Positions 8,630 to 18,606 of a stretch of DNA of 64,000 nucleotides are shown piece by piece. The position numbers and the translations under genes were made by a program. Location of the stretch: the NCBI GenBank assembly GCA_027620495.1, contig JAQCEA010000011.1, positions 1-64,000 on the forward strand, written 5' to 3'. Source of the DNA: Pseudomonadota bacterium (GTDB lineage: Bacteria > Pseudomonadota > Alphaproteobacteria > Puniceispirillales > Puniceispirillaceae). The notes under the pieces are model-generated. The model was not told the origin of the DNA and did no database searches. It saw only the letters and a program-made list of their open reading frames with translations. Position 1 is the stretch's first letter, and every line of letters begins with the position of its first letter.

Positions 8630-9787
8630 CTAAGTAGCAAAGGGTTTAATGGTTATATCACCTACAACCTCGCCTGCCCAGTTTCGTAGTGTTGGCTCAA
8701 AGAAACCGGCAAGGCTGTCGTGCATTTCATACCCAAGCGTCTGAATGACGGCTCCAAGGGCCACCTCTGCACCGCGCTTATTTCCATCCCTGACTTTAAT
8801 CATCGCGCCAAGCCCGAGTTCATGAAATGCAGCTGAATACACACCCTCAGCTCCCACCTTAACTGTAATAGCCTCACCGTATGCCGCATTTACAGCACTG
8901 CAAGACCTGTCTTTACCAGCAATGTGAAGGGGATGAGAAGCTATACATTTGCGTATTCTCTGGCAAGCGGCAGTTCTCTCGTCAGGCAGTTCCCCGCCAC
9001 CAGCAAACAAAGCAAAAGCCCTCGCCCAATTACCAAGTGGCGCAGAGAAAACAGGTGCCCCACAACCATCTACTCCTGTGGTGTGCTGCATTAAATCAAC
9101 ACCAGTCATGAATTCTAGGATTCCAAGTATTCTCTGTTGGGCTTCACAAGATAGCTTCTCATAACCAACAGTTTTACTGCTGAGAAGCTTAGACAAGATC
9201 ATCATCCCAGCGTGTTTACCGCTGCAGTTGTTGTGTACTTGATGAGGCGCCTCAAGGCTTCTTACTTGCGACACCATTGTTTCTTCATGCATTGACCAAT
9301 GAGCGCCGCAGATCAGGTCATCAATATCAACATCAAACTTACCCAGAAGACCTCTCACGGCATCCACATGCAACATCTCGCCGTTGTGGCTCGAGCATAT
9401 CAGCGCAACCTCTGAGTCAGATAGCTGCTCCGCGCCAGCATTGCATTCTAATACTTCTACCAGAGCAATTGCTTGGAGCGGTTTCATTGCGGAGCGTGGA
9501 AAGATAATACTCTCGACATTCCCAAGGCCCAGAACAACTTCACCGCCTGCTCCACAGACAGCGACATCAACTTGATGAGAGCTTTCACAAAAGCCATTTC
9601 TGTTCACCAAAACAGAAAGAGGTTCTGAGCTGACAAATGGTAAATTGATCACTGGCTTGCTTCTTCTCTTTCTTAGTCTATACCCGCAGAAGCTACACTC
9701 CAAATGTGAACCAAGGCTGTCTGAGTTGGGTGAGCCACCCTCAAGCCACATTGTCCCATCGATGATGATTTCACGATGCGGCCTCAT
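8630..9787 (-). CDS. L-asparaginase II family protein
   Basis: 385 residues of the Asparaginase_II family (PF06089 type), which is distinct from E. coli AnsA/AnsB. Conserved pieces are FPRSAMKPLQA, CSSHNGE, HNNCSGKHAGM and GVDGCGAP. Members hydrolyse asparagine to aspartate and ammonia. The family domain starts only around residue 55 (PLSVLVNRNGF). The first 50 residues are an extension containing SFCGYRLRKRRSKP, with no internal ATG in this stretch. The extension could be a real accessory segment, or translation may start at a rare codon. It is probably co-transcribed with the DUF1989 gene downstream. Confidence 0.85.
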   Translation of the reverse strand: MRPHREIIIDGTMWLEGGSPNSDSLGSHLECSFCGYRLRKRRSKPVINLPFVSSEPLSVLVNRNGFCESSHQVDVAVCGAGGEVVLGLGNVESIIFPRSAMKPLQAIALVEVLECNAGAEQLSDSEVALICSSHNGEMLHVDAVRGLLGKFDVDIDDLICGAHWSMHEETMVSQVRSLEAPHQVHNNCSGKHAGMMILSKLLSSKTVGYEKLSCEAQQRILGILEFMTGVDLMQHTTGVDGCGAPVFSAPLGNWARAFALFAGGGELPDERTAACQRIRKCIASHPLHIAGKDRSCSAVNAAYGEAITVKVGAEGVYSAAFHELGLGAMIKVRDGNKRGAEVALGAVIQTLGYEMHDSLAGFFEPTLRNWAGEVVGDITIKPFAT

Positions 9788-9855
9788 CGAAAGGCTCCCT
9801 GTCGGCGATCACATATTTTGCGCATATGCGCGCTATTTTCTCGTGAAACTACACC

Positions 9856-11310
9856 TTATTCGATCATCGGCAAAAGCTTGTTTATGCTGTCTTTGGCATC
9901 GCCATAAAACATCCGCGTGTTGTCTTTGAAGAACAGCGGGTTCTCGATGCCCGAATATCCTGCACCCTGACCACGCTTAGAGACAAACACCTGCTTGGCT
10001 TTCCAACATTCCAGCACCGGCATACCCGCAATAGGACTGTTAGGATCGTCCTGAGCGGCAGGGTTCACAATGTCGTTAGAACCGATCACGATGGCCACAT
10101 CCGTATTCGGGAAATCATCGTTGATCTCATCCATCTCCATCACGATGTCATAAGGTACTTTGGCTTCTGCCAAAAGCACATTCATATGCCCAGGCAGACG
10201 GCCTGCCACTGGGTGGATGGCAAAGCGCACATTCTTGCCCTTGGCGCGCAGACGTCGGGTCAGTTCGGCAACGCTCTGTTGTGCCTGCGCAACTGCCATA
10301 CCATAGCCCGGGATGATGATAACGCTGTCGGCATCTTCCAGCGCTTGGGCAACACCATCGGCATCAATGGCAATCTGCTCGCCTTCGACTTCCATCTGAG
10401 GGCCAGCCGCACCGCCAAAGCCACCAAGGATAACGCTTATGAACGAGCGGTTCATCGCTTTACACATGATATAGCTGAGAATGGCACCAGATGAGCCGAC
10501 AAGCGCACCAACCACGATCAACAGATCATTCCCAAGGCTGAAACCAATCGCCGCGGCCGCCCAGCCCGAATAGCTATTCAACATCGATACGACCACCGGC
10601 ATATCGGCACCACCAATGCCCATGATCAAATGATAGCCGATAAAGAATGCAAGCAGTGTCATGGCAATCAGCATCCACATGCCCGTACCAGCAGGTGCCA
10701 TCAAGAACATGATCATCAAACCAAGCGAACCAGCCGCGGCACCAGCGTTCAACAGGTGACCACCTGGCAGTTTCTTGGCCGCCGAGGTGACCCTGCCTGC
10801 CAATTTGCCAAAAGCAATAACAGAACCGGTAAAGGTCACAGCACCGATGAAGACGCCAAGAAAAACCTCAACCTTCAAGATTTGCAGCTCAACCGCATCC
10901 TTTTGCGCTAACTTTTTAGCAAACCCAGTCAGCGCATCCAGCGCCGCCTGATCGCCAGCGTCCCGCAACGCGGCAATTGACGCCAGTTCGATCTGGGCAT
11001 TAACGCCCACAAAGACCGCCACCAGACCGACAAGGCTATGCATCGCGGCCACCAGTTGAGGCATTTCAGTCATCTGTACACGCTTGGCAACGACATAGCC
11101 AATCAAGCCACCTGACGCGATCAGGATGATTGACATAAGCCAATTATAATGGCCGGGGCCAATAAGTGTGGCCAACACAGCCAGACCCATCCCGAAAATA
11201 CCATACCATACGGCGCGTTTCGCACTTTCCTGACCTGACAGACCGCCAAGTGACAGGATAAACAAAATAGCTGCAACAACATAAACAGCAGTAGTGAAGC
11301 CTGCTTCCAT
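9856..11310 (-). CDS. pntB: NAD(P) transhydrogenase beta subunit
   Basis: 484 residues. The N-terminal half holds about nine membrane segments, and the C-terminal 190 residues are the NADP(H)-binding dIII domain ([50 protein letters not shown]). With PntA it couples hydride transfer from NADH to NADP+ to inward proton flow across the inner membrane. It follows pntA by 18 bases. This is the standard length for the family. It lies in a minus-strand run with an IlvD-type dehydratase. Confidence 0.97.
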   Translation of the reverse strand: MEAGFTTAVYVVAAILFILSLGGLSGQESAKRAVWYGIFGMGLAVLATLIGPGHYNWLMSIILIASGGLIGYVVAKRVQMTEMPQLVAAMHSLVGLVAVFVGVNAQIELASIAALRDAGDQAALDALTGFAKKLAQKDAVELQILKVEVFLGVFIGAVTFTGSVIAFGKLAGRVTSAAKKLPGGHLLNAGAAAGSLGLMIMFLMAPAGTGMWMLIAMTLLAFFIGYHLIMGIGGADMPVVVSMLNSYSGWAAAAIGFSLGNDLLIVVGALVGSSGAILSYIMCKAMNRSFISVILGGFGGAAGPQMEVEGEQIAIDADGVAQALEDADSVIIIPGYGMAVAQAQQSVAELTRRLRAKGKNVRFAIHPVAGRLPGHMNVLLAEAKVPYDIVMEMDEINDDFPNTDVAIVIGSNDIVNPAAQDDPNSPIAGMPVLECWKAKQVFVSKRGQGAGYSGIENPLFFKDNTRMFYGDAKDSINKLLPMIE

Positions 11311-11328
11311 AATCCTGGCCCTCTCTTC

Positions 11329-12903
11329 TTAAGATTTTTGGAACATGGCGAGCATGCGCCTAGTGACAAGGAAGCCGCCGAAAATATTGATACCGGCCAT
11401 AAAGACCGAGACAGCCGAGAGGATTACGACCAGCGTAGAACCCGATCCAATCTGGAGCAATGACCCCAGAATAACAATCGAAGAGATCGCGTTGGTTACT
11501 GCCATGAGTGGCGTGTGTAACGAGTGACTGACGTTCCAAATGACCTGAAAGCCAATAAAAACCGACAGAACAAACACGATAAAATGCTGCATGAAGCTGA
11601 CCGGGGCGACAAGACCCACACCAAGCAAAAGAGCCGCGCCCACAACGATCAGCATTACCTGCTGTTTCGTTTGCGTCTTAAAGACGGCGATTTCATTTGC
11701 CTTCATTTCCTCTGGCGTCAGTTCCTTAACTGGTTCCTTTGGCTTTTGTGCGGCTATCGCTGCCACTTTGGGCGGCGGTGGCGGGTAGGTAATCTCTCCT
11801 TGAAAGGTCACCGTTGCGCCCCGTATCACATCATCTTCCATATCATGCACGATCTGGCCGTCTTTTGCCGGGGTCAGATCGGTGATCATGTGCCGGATAT
11901 TCGTTGCATAGAGGTTCGATGCTTGTGTTGCCATACGTGATGGAAAATCGGTATAGCCGATGATCGTTACACCATTGTCGGTGACAATTTTTTTATCCGC
12001 CACGGTCAGTTTGCAGTTACCACCCTTCTCTGCCGCTAGATCAACGATGACCGAACCGGGCTTCATCGCTTCGACCATATCCTTTGTCCAAAGCTCTGGC
12101 GCTTCGCGATTGGGGATGAGAGCTGTGGTGATAACAATATCGACGTCTGACGCAAGTTCACGAAATTTTGCTAATTGCGCATTGCGGAATTCTTCCGACT
12201 GTACCGAGGCATATCCACCCGTCGCGGCACCATCTTGCTGTTCCTCGTCAAAATCTAGGTAAACGAATTCAGCACCCATCGATTCAACCTGTTCGGCGAC
12301 CTCGGGACGCACGTCAAAGGCAAGTGTGATTGCACCCAGCGACGTCGCGGTACCAATCGCGGCCAATCCAGCCACACCGGCGCCTACGATCAGAACCTTG
12401 GCCGGGGGCACCTTGCCTGCTGCGGTCACCTGTCCGGTGAAAAACCTGCCAAAATTGTTACCTGCCTCTATCACGGCGCGATAACCGGCAATGTTAGCCA
12501 TGGATGACAGCGCATCCATCTTTTGAGCGCGGGAAATTCGCGGCACCATTTCCATCGCGATGACATTGACAGCAGCGTCCTTGGCGGCCTCCATTCCTTT
12601 GGAGTTCCCGGCAGGATTAAAAAAGGAAATCAATGTCTTATTAGCGCTTAGATGTTTCAATTCACTGGTTTCAGGCTGGCGCACCTTTGCAATGATATCA
12701 GCCTCAGCCCAAAGGGCGGCGGCAGAGTCTACGACTCTGACACCCGCCTCTTGATAGCTAGCATCAGAATAGGCAGCAGCCACCCCCGCACCTGTTTCAA
12801 TAAGGCACTCATAGCCAAGCTTTTGAAGCTGGCGTGCCGAATCAGGGCTCATAGCGACCCGCGCCTCACCTTTATAAATCTCTTTAGGTGTCCCAATTTT
12901 CAT
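11329..12903 (-). CDS. pntA: NAD(P) transhydrogenase alpha subunit (single-chain form)
   Basis: 524 residues. The N-terminal NAD(H)-binding dI domain ([37 protein letters not shown]) is joined to a C-terminal membrane part of about four helices. Many alphaproteobacteria split this protein into PntAA and PntAB, but here it is one chain as in E. coli. A Pro/Lys-rich linker ([19 protein letters not shown]) joins the halves. It precedes pntB by 18 bases and follows the dehydratase by 16, so one operon is likely. Confidence 0.97.
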   Translation of the reverse strand: MKIGTPKEIYKGEARVAMSPDSARQLQKLGYECLIETGAGVAAAYSDASYQEAGVRVVDSAAALWAEADIIAKVRQPETSELKHLSANKTLISFFNPAGNSKGMEAAKDAAVNVIAMEMVPRISRAQKMDALSSMANIAGYRAVIEAGNNFGRFFTGQVTAAGKVPPAKVLIVGAGVAGLAAIGTATSLGAITLAFDVRPEVAEQVESMGAEFVYLDFDEEQQDGAATGGYASVQSEEFRNAQLAKFRELASDVDIVITTALIPNREAPELWTKDMVEAMKPGSVIVDLAAEKGGNCKLTVADKKIVTDNGVTIIGYTDFPSRMATQASNLYATNIRHMITDLTPAKDGQIVHDMEDDVIRGATVTFQGEITYPPPPPKVAAIAAQKPKEPVKELTPEEMKANEIAVFKTQTKQQVMLIVVGAALLLGVGLVAPVSFMQHFIVFVLSVFIGFQVIWNVSHSLHTPLMAVTNAISSIVILGSLLQIGSGSTLVVILSAVSVFMAGINIFGGFLVTRRMLAMFQKS

Positions 12904-12919
12904 ACGTCATTTCCACATA

Positions 12920-14641
12920 TTATGTTACTTTTGTTGTTATAGGCTGCAAAATCGTGAAATCGCAACCCTCATCTGCTTGCAGAACCTGTTCGGCATATAA
13001 ACGGTCATAGCCGCGCTTGGTGTCAAGCGGGTCATTGATCGTGGCCCATTTAGCGCGGCGACTGTCCAGTTCAGCATCGTCCACCAGCAGCTCGATGCTT
13101 TTGTTTTTGACGGATAAGCGAATACGGTCTCCATTCTGAACAAGCCCCAAAACACCACCGTCAGAGCTTTCCGGAGTGACATGCAGCACGATTGTCCCAA
13201 AGGCCGTACCCGACATTCTAGCATCGGAAATCCGCACCATATCCTTTACACCCTTTGAGCTGAGTTTTTTGGGAATCGGAAGATACCCGGCCTCTGGCAT
13301 GCCCGAGGCACTCTTCGGGCCAGCATTTTGAAGCACCATAAAATCATCTTCAGTGATATCAAGATCCGGGTCATCCACGCGTGCTGCGAGATCCTCAAGC
13401 GAGTTGAACACCACGGCGCGGCCCTCTTTTTCAAACAGCCGTATGTCTGCCGCTGACCGCTTTAATATGGCACCCCGCGGTGCAATATTACCAAATAGGG
13501 CAACCAGACCGCCTTGCGGTTCCAACGGATCATCAGCCCGAGAAATAATCCGATGGTCGACATAGCCCGGATCCTCTTCAAGCCGATCACCGAGCGTGCC
13601 ACCGGTGACGGTGAGCGTATCAAGATGCAACAGAGGCATAAGCTCGCGAAGCACAGCGCCCATACCCCCTGCATAAAAGAAATCCTCCATGTAATCAGAA
13701 CCAACTGGTTTCAGATTAACCAAAACGGGGGTTGTATCGGAGAGCGCGTTGAGACGTTCAAGCGAGACACGAATGCCAAGGCGGCCCGCAATCGCCGTCA
13801 GGTGGATAATCGCATTGGTCGAACCACCAAGGGCGAGAAGCACCCGCATCGCATTCTCAACCGACTTTTCGGTAATAATCTGGCTTGGCCTGATCGGGTT
13901 GTGGATCATCTGTGCGGCGGCAAGGCCAGTGGCCTCACCAGCGCGCAAACGGTCGGCATGAACCGCCGGGATCGCCGCAGTCCCTGGCAAAGACATGCCA
14001 AGCGTTTCGGTAATGCACGCCATCGTAGACGCCGTTCCCATCACCGCGCAGGTGCCAGCAGTCGTCGCCAGCCGTGACTCGATCTGATTAATTTCTTCGG
14101 CAGAAATCTCATTGGCACGAAATTTACCCCAGAACCGGCGACAATCTGTACAGGCCCCAAGGCGTTCCTCACCATGCCGCGAGGTCATCATCGGCCCCGC
14201 CACCAGTTGCAAGGCCGGAAGGTCGGCGGACGCTGCACCCATGAGTTGCGCCGGCACCGTTTTATCACACCCCCCCATCAATACCACCGCATCTATAGGC
14301 TGGGCACGGATCATTTCTTCAGTGTCCATCGACATAAGGTTCCGGAACTTCAGGCTGGTCGGATTCAGATAAACTTCGCCGAGCGAAATTGTCGGAAATT
14401 CAATCGGCAAACCGCCACCAAGAAGAACACCGCGTTTGACTGCCTCAAGCAATTCAGGAAAATGACGGTGGCAATTATTGAAGCCTGAAAAGCTGTTGGC
14501 AATGCCAACTATCGGCTTTTTCAAAACCTCCTGCGAATACCCCATAGATGACGCAAATGATCTGCGCAGATAGATTGAAAAGTCACGGTCACCATAATTG
14601 GTCAAGCCCCTTGCCAGGCCCTTTTCCTTATCGTCAACCAT
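12920..14641 (-). CDS. IlvD/Edd-family dehydratase, sugar-acid type
   Basis: 573 residues. This is an Fe-S dehydratase of the dihydroxyacid/aldonate family. The three cluster cysteines are visible in FNNCHRHF, MGGCDKTVPAQLMG and TAGTCAVMGTAST. Residues after each, and the segment SADLPALQLVAGPM, look more like arabinonate/xylonate-type dehydratases than like biosynthetic IlvD. The likely reaction is dehydration of a C5 or C6 aldonate to the 2-keto-3-deoxy acid. Six bases upstream is a chimeric ORF ending in an aldehyde dehydrogenase C-terminus, the kind of enzyme that completes oxidative pentose pathways, so a decayed sugar-acid operon is plausible. The exact substrate is unknown. Confidence 0.85.
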   Translation of the reverse strand: MVDDKEKGLARGLTNYGDRDFSIYLRRSFASSMGYSQEVLKKPIVGIANSFSGFNNCHRHFPELLEAVKRGVLLGGGLPIEFPTISLGEVYLNPTSLKFRNLMSMDTEEMIRAQPIDAVVLMGGCDKTVPAQLMGAASADLPALQLVAGPMMTSRHGEERLGACTDCRRFWGKFRANEISAEEINQIESRLATTAGTCAVMGTASTMACITETLGMSLPGTAAIPAVHADRLRAGEATGLAAAQMIHNPIRPSQIITEKSVENAMRVLLALGGSTNAIIHLTAIAGRLGIRVSLERLNALSDTTPVLVNLKPVGSDYMEDFFYAGGMGAVLRELMPLLHLDTLTVTGGTLGDRLEEDPGYVDHRIISRADDPLEPQGGLVALFGNIAPRGAILKRSAADIRLFEKEGRAVVFNSLEDLAARVDDPDLDITEDDFMVLQNAGPKSASGMPEAGYLPIPKKLSSKGVKDMVRISDARMSGTAFGTIVLHVTPESSDGGVLGLVQNGDRIRLSVKNKSIELLVDDAELDSRRAKWATINDPLDTKRGYDRLYAEQVLQADEGCDFTILQPITTKVT

Positions 14642-14647
14642 TCACAT

Positions 14648-15316
14648 TCACCCATTAAGCTTAATTTTTACATATTTTGGATCAAGGTAGTCATGGATAC
14701 CCAGACTTCCACCTTCACGTTCAATGCCGCTTTCTTTGACTCCGCCGAAGGGCGCTTCGGCGGTAGCGAGAGTCATTTCATTGACCCCTACCATGCCGAC
14801 TGAAGCGTATTTTTGAATGAAGGTTTCAAGCGGCATTCTGGGATTTGCCGCGCCAGCTTGCTGACGTATCGCAAAATCAAGCATGGCTTGTTCATGCTCT
14901 ATAAGTATATCAATGGCCGCAGTGTCTTTGTCAGCCGCCATATCGCGCAAACTACGAAATTCGCCGATAAAAATAGGGTAGTTCTCAATTATCTTGGCAA
15001 TGATCACATGCCAGTTTTCATGTTTAAGGCTCGCCGCTTTACCGGTGCCGTCTTTTCGCAAACTGTCTGTATCTGTCGTCACAATATTGTATTTGGCGAT
15101 TAGATACTCGATGGATGAAATCGTAATCCGCTCGATTTCAGCGAACATCAAAAGCGTAATTCGATTAGCGTGGGTTTGATGTTGCGCAAGTTCTCTAAAG
15201 AATGCCTCACCCAAAACCTCTTCTTCGAATGACAGCTTTAACCCCTCATCAAATGACAGGAATTTTCGAGCTTTGATTGACAAAATAATCACCCTAAAAA
15301 AGGCGGATAGATGCAC
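14648..15316 (-). CDS. Chimeric ORF: helical (ferritin-like?) domain + aldehyde dehydrogenase C-terminus
   Basis: 222 residues in two unrelated parts. Residues 1 to about 165 are all-helical with Glu/His-rich helices (MFAEIERITISS, IDILIEHEQAMLDFA), resembling a small four-helix ferritin-like protein. From about residue 170 the text reads VGMVGVNEMTLATAEAPFGG then VKESGIEREGG and a YLDPKYVKI ending. This is the last 50 residues of a succinate- or ketoglutarate-semialdehyde dehydrogenase. That fragment cannot be an enzyme alone, since the catalytic Cys and Glu and the NAD fold are absent. The likely history is a deletion that joined another gene to the remnant of an aldehyde dehydrogenase. Whether the fused product is made is unknown. 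Confidence 0.6.
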   Translation of the reverse strand: MHLSAFFRVIILSIKARKFLSFDEGLKLSFEEEVLGEAFFRELAQHQTHANRITLLMFAEIERITISSIEYLIAKYNIVTTDTDSLRKDGTGKAASLKHENWHVIIAKIIENYPIFIGEFRSLRDMAADKDTAAIDILIEHEQAMLDFAIRQQAGAANPRMPLETFIQKYASVGMVGVNEMTLATAEAPFGGVKESGIEREGGSLGIHDYLDPKYVKIKLNG

Positions 15317-15520
15317 GCTTTGAACCTAACCAACATTCGATTTTTGCGCAAGATGCGGAGCATTTTTCGTCTCCTCACCCCTTTGCCAGTTGATATAAAA
15401 TCATAATGCCGATCAAAATTTTGTATTCTTTCGGGCGCAGAGCGCGGTCCAGATCGGGCAACCGCGGCGCAACCGCCCCTTTTGCCATGCCGCGAAATGA
15501 CCGCCAACCCCACTTGCCTG

Positions 15521-16141
15521 TCACAATGGCGAATAAAGCGACCAAACCGACAGGCCAACCACCGCCAAAAGACACCCAGCCATCACAAAATTGATCATTT
15601 TGTGGGTTTGTGCCGGCAGATCCAACTGGTTGACCTTTACCCCCGCATATAGCCACAAAAGATGGATCGGGATCCACATGGCGTTGTTGATCAACAGCTT
15701 TAGCCCGGTTTCAATGGCAAAATTATCCGGGTAAAAGGCAAAACTGCTGAACAGCATGGTATTGACCGCATAGGCCTTGGGATTGATCAATTGCAACATC
15801 ACGCCGGTTACAAATCCCGGCGCCGCCATATGGATAAAGCCAATTTTTGTCCCAGCCAGCGCAATTTTTAAGGCGAGATAGCCAAGATAGGCTGACGAGG
15901 CCAACAACAAAACAACCCGCACCACCGGATCGGCCATGATCAGCGCCGCCAAGCCAGATATCACGGCAAAACAAACAAGATGAACACCAACAAACAAGCC
16001 GGATAAAAACAACACCCCATGTCGCCAGCCAAAGGCCGAACCAACCCCCGCCAATGTCAAAACGGCCGGCCCGGGCGTAATGGTCAACAACAAAACGGCA
16101 AGCGCAAATGAATCCATTAAAAAGACGCTTTCAACAGCCAA
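15521..16141 (-). CDS. LysE/RhtB-family amino acid exporter
   Basis: 206 residues with about six membrane helices. The family signature is at the start (LLTITPGPAVLTLAGVGSAFG), followed by the paired-helix pattern GVHLVCFAVISGLAALI and NPKAYAVNTMLF. These proteins export amino acids or related metabolites from the cytoplasm. An ATG at 16117 (MDSFALAV) is an alternative start and fits the family better. The gene stands alone between the chimeric ORF and thiQ. From here rightward the base composition and codon use look uniform. The 15317-15520 and 16142-16300 gaps show no convincing gene. Confidence 0.85.
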   Translation of the reverse strand: MAVESVFLMDSFALAVLLLTITPGPAVLTLAGVGSAFGWRHGVLFLSGLFVGVHLVCFAVISGLAALIMADPVVRVVLLLASSAYLGYLALKIALAGTKIGFIHMAAPGFVTGVMLQLINPKAYAVNTMLFSSFAFYPDNFAIETGLKLLINNAMWIPIHLLWLYAGVKVNQLDLPAQTHKMINFVMAGCLLAVVGLSVWSLYSPL

Positions 16142-16300
16142 AAATTACTAACGCTGGGATCGCAGATGGCAAAATAATAACCATGGCCATGATGTCTTGT
16201 CTTCCCGGGAAATGGCACCGCATAAGCGAGCGGCGCCGCCAGCATAATATAAGACGATCGGCCGGGGGCAAAGCACAAACCATGCATCGCGGCAAAGGCG

Positions 16301-16948
16301 TTACGCTGGCGATAGCGGCAAGCTGATTTCAGCGGCATTCAGGGCGATGGCATCATCTGGGTTATGGCTGACTATCAGCGCCGCCATGTTTTTGCTGGCC
16401 ACAAGGTGTCTGACGCGATCAATACAATCGGCCCGAGTATCCGGATCAAGCGCGCTAAATGGTTCATCAAAAAGCAAAAGCTGGCGATTTTGCCATTCCG
16501 CACGGATCAAGGCCCGGGCCAATGCAACACGCTGTTGCTGGCCGCCTGAAATGGCATCTGGTCGACGCTGCTGCACCGCCAAAATGCCCAGTTCATACAT
16601 CGCCGCATCAACCGCGTGCCATTCATCTTTCGATAAGGATAAAGACGGCCGCAACCCCAAGGCAACATTTAACCGACAGCTAAGATGATCAAACAGATTG
16701 TCATCTTGAAAGATCATCGACAATGGTCTGTCTGCTGGCGGCGTGTCTGCCAGATCCTGTCCCTGCCAGATAATTTTGCCCTGATCAGGCGTTAAGAACC
16801 CAGCGATCAAATTCAGCAAAGTGGATTTGCCTGCCCCAGAACGCCCAGACACAACAACAATGTCACCGCGGCCAACAGCAAGGCTAAAGAAAAATTCTGG
16901 CACCGATGATCCAGCATAGGAAAATGTCACATCTTTGACCTCAAGCAT
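16301..16948 (-). CDS. thiQ: Thiamine ABC transporter ATP-binding protein
   Basis: 215 residues, the short length typical of ThiQ. Walker A GRSGAGKSTLLN, ABC signature ISGGQQQRVALARAL, Walker B LLLFDEPFSAL and switch His in VSHNPDD are all present. It powers uptake of thiamine or its phosphates through ThiP. It overlaps the 3' end of thiP by 8 bases and is the last gene of the thiBPQ operon, downstream of a TPP riboswitch. Confidence 0.93.
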   Translation of the reverse strand: MLEVKDVTFSYAGSSVPEFFFSLAVGRGDIVVVSGRSGAGKSTLLNLIAGFLTPDQGKIIWQGQDLADTPPADRPLSMIFQDDNLFDHLSCRLNVALGLRPSLSLSKDEWHAVDAAMYELGILAVQQRRPDAISGGQQQRVALARALIRAEWQNRQLLLFDEPFSALDPDTRADCIDRVRHLVASKNMAALIVSHNPDDAIALNAAEISLPLSPA

Positions 16949-18584
16949 GACGCCCCCTTAAAGCCCGATCTGTGGCAAAACGCGCCGCCAAAAATAATCC
17001 AACTGTCAACAGCATCACCAGCATGGCCAGCGCATTGGCTTCGCCTGCCGCATATTTGCCAGCTAATTGATACAACAGCCATGGTAATGTCCGAAAATCG
17101 GCATTCGCAAATAATGCAATGACACCAAGATCACCAAAGGATAAAGCCGCTGATAATCCGGCAATCAGACCTAAATCCTGTCGCAAAGCTGGCAATGTTA
17201 GCACCCGCAAACGCACCATACCCCGAATACCCAATTGCGCCGCCAGACGATCATGACGGGCCATAAGCGATGTCATGCGCACTTCAAGCAAACGATAGGC
17301 AAAGGGCAACGCCATCAGCGTATTTGCCAAAATTACAACGCCAAATGCATAGCCAAAAACATCACCGCGGCTTCGCAACAAAATAAATGCAGCCGTTCCC
17401 AAAACCACTGATGGAATGACCAGATACAGCATCACGCCTTGATCCATGATCACCCGAAAATAGCGCGCCCCGAAAATCTGTCCAAATCGGTGCGGCAGGG
17501 TCAATTCGGCTTTTGCCACCGCCATCACCAACGCCAGCACCGTAACAATTGCCGCGGTGATCACGGCAATATTGATGCTGGTGACAAGCGCATCCCAAAA
17601 TTGCGGACGCGACACCAGCTTTAGCAAAGCCAAATTCATACCATTCAGCGCGATCAGACCAACCGGCAACATAATCAACAGCCCCGCCAATGTGATGGCA
17701 AGCCAGTCAACCACACGGTCGCAACGTGACAAATCAAACCGATTGGTAATGGTCATATGGCTGGTGATCACCGCCGGTGCCATCATCCCCCCACATGCCG
17801 CGCCAATTCCCACCACCAATGCTGTTAGGGCAAATTGAATCAGGCTCAGGCCTGCCGCGGCTAGCATATTAAAATCAAACCGAATGGCACTATATATTTC
17901 GACCTCTAGCGTGGTGACAGCAGGGCCGCCACCAAGCATCAGCACCAGCGCGAATGAGGTAAAACATAAAAGAAAAATAAGGCTGGACAATCCCGGGATA
18001 GCGCCGCGAATAGCTGGCCATTCGACATGATAAAACCGTTGTATAGATGTCATGCCTAGATGGGCGCATAACCGCCATTTCGTCGATGGCACCGCATGCA
18101 ATAACGGCATCATCACCCGCACCGCCAATGGCACATTCAGCATCATATGCGCCAACACCACACCATGCAGGCCGTAAATGGTAAAATCACACATGCCAAA
18201 ACATAGCTGTGCCAGCAGGCCTGTTCGCCCCCAGACCGCCAATAGCCCCATCGCCGCAACTGTTGTTGGCAGCACCATCGCCAGACTCATTGATAAAATG
18301 AGCATGGACATGCCCGGCCAATGCCGCCGCCGTGCCATGGCAATTGATACCGGTATGGCAAGACAAATCGAACACAGCACCGACAATGCCGCCTGTATGG
18401 CGGCGCTTTGAACGCTATAGATCACGCGCGGGCTATCGACAGCCGCAAATAGTGCTGCTGGCTGGCCACCAGCCGATGGTGTTAGCGCCAAAGACATGAT
18501 CGCCCCCACCCCGATCAGCATCAGCGCACCCGTCACCAGCAATCCGGTGATGATACGATAGCGTGGATAGATCAAAGCGGTCAT
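16941..18584 (-). CDS. thiP: Thiamine ABC transporter permease
   Basis: 547 residues with about twelve membrane helices. Two fused binding-protein-dependent permease domains each carry an EAA-like loop (LRVLTLPALRQDLGLIAGLS in the second). This is the normal ThiP architecture, related to iron(III) permeases. It forms the inner-membrane channel for thiamine supplied by ThiB. Codon use shows no anomaly. It overlaps thiQ and lies 22 bases after thiB. Confidence 0.93.
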   Translation of the reverse strand: MTALIYPRYRIITGLLVTGALMLIGVGAIMSLALTPSAGGQPAALFAAVDSPRVIYSVQSAAIQAALSVLCSICLAIPVSIAMARRRHWPGMSMLILSMSLAMVLPTTVAAMGLLAVWGRTGLLAQLCFGMCDFTIYGLHGVVLAHMMLNVPLAVRVMMPLLHAVPSTKWRLCAHLGMTSIQRFYHVEWPAIRGAIPGLSSLIFLLCFTSFALVLMLGGGPAVTTLEVEIYSAIRFDFNMLAAAGLSLIQFALTALVVGIGAACGGMMAPAVITSHMTITNRFDLSRCDRVVDWLAITLAGLLIMLPVGLIALNGMNLALLKLVSRPQFWDALVTSINIAVITAAIVTVLALVMAVAKAELTLPHRFGQIFGARYFRVIMDQGVMLYLVIPSVVLGTAAFILLRSRGDVFGYAFGVVILANTLMALPFAYRLLEVRMTSLMARHDRLAAQLGIRGMVRLRVLTLPALRQDLGLIAGLSAALSFGDLGVIALFANADFRTLPWLLYQLAGKYAAGEANALAMLVMLLTVGLFLAARFATDRALRGRHA

Positions 18585-18606
18585 GTTCTGTGGTCGGGGC
18601 TTTGGC

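Noticed and set aside
15375-15488. 37-codon minus-strand frame (MAKGAVAPRLPDLDRALRPK...) between the chimeric ORF and the LysE gene
   Set aside because: Sequence looks protein-like, but it has only a weak ribosome binding site and no recognised family; the frame also runs through the LysE gene in another phase. Not enough to list as a gene.
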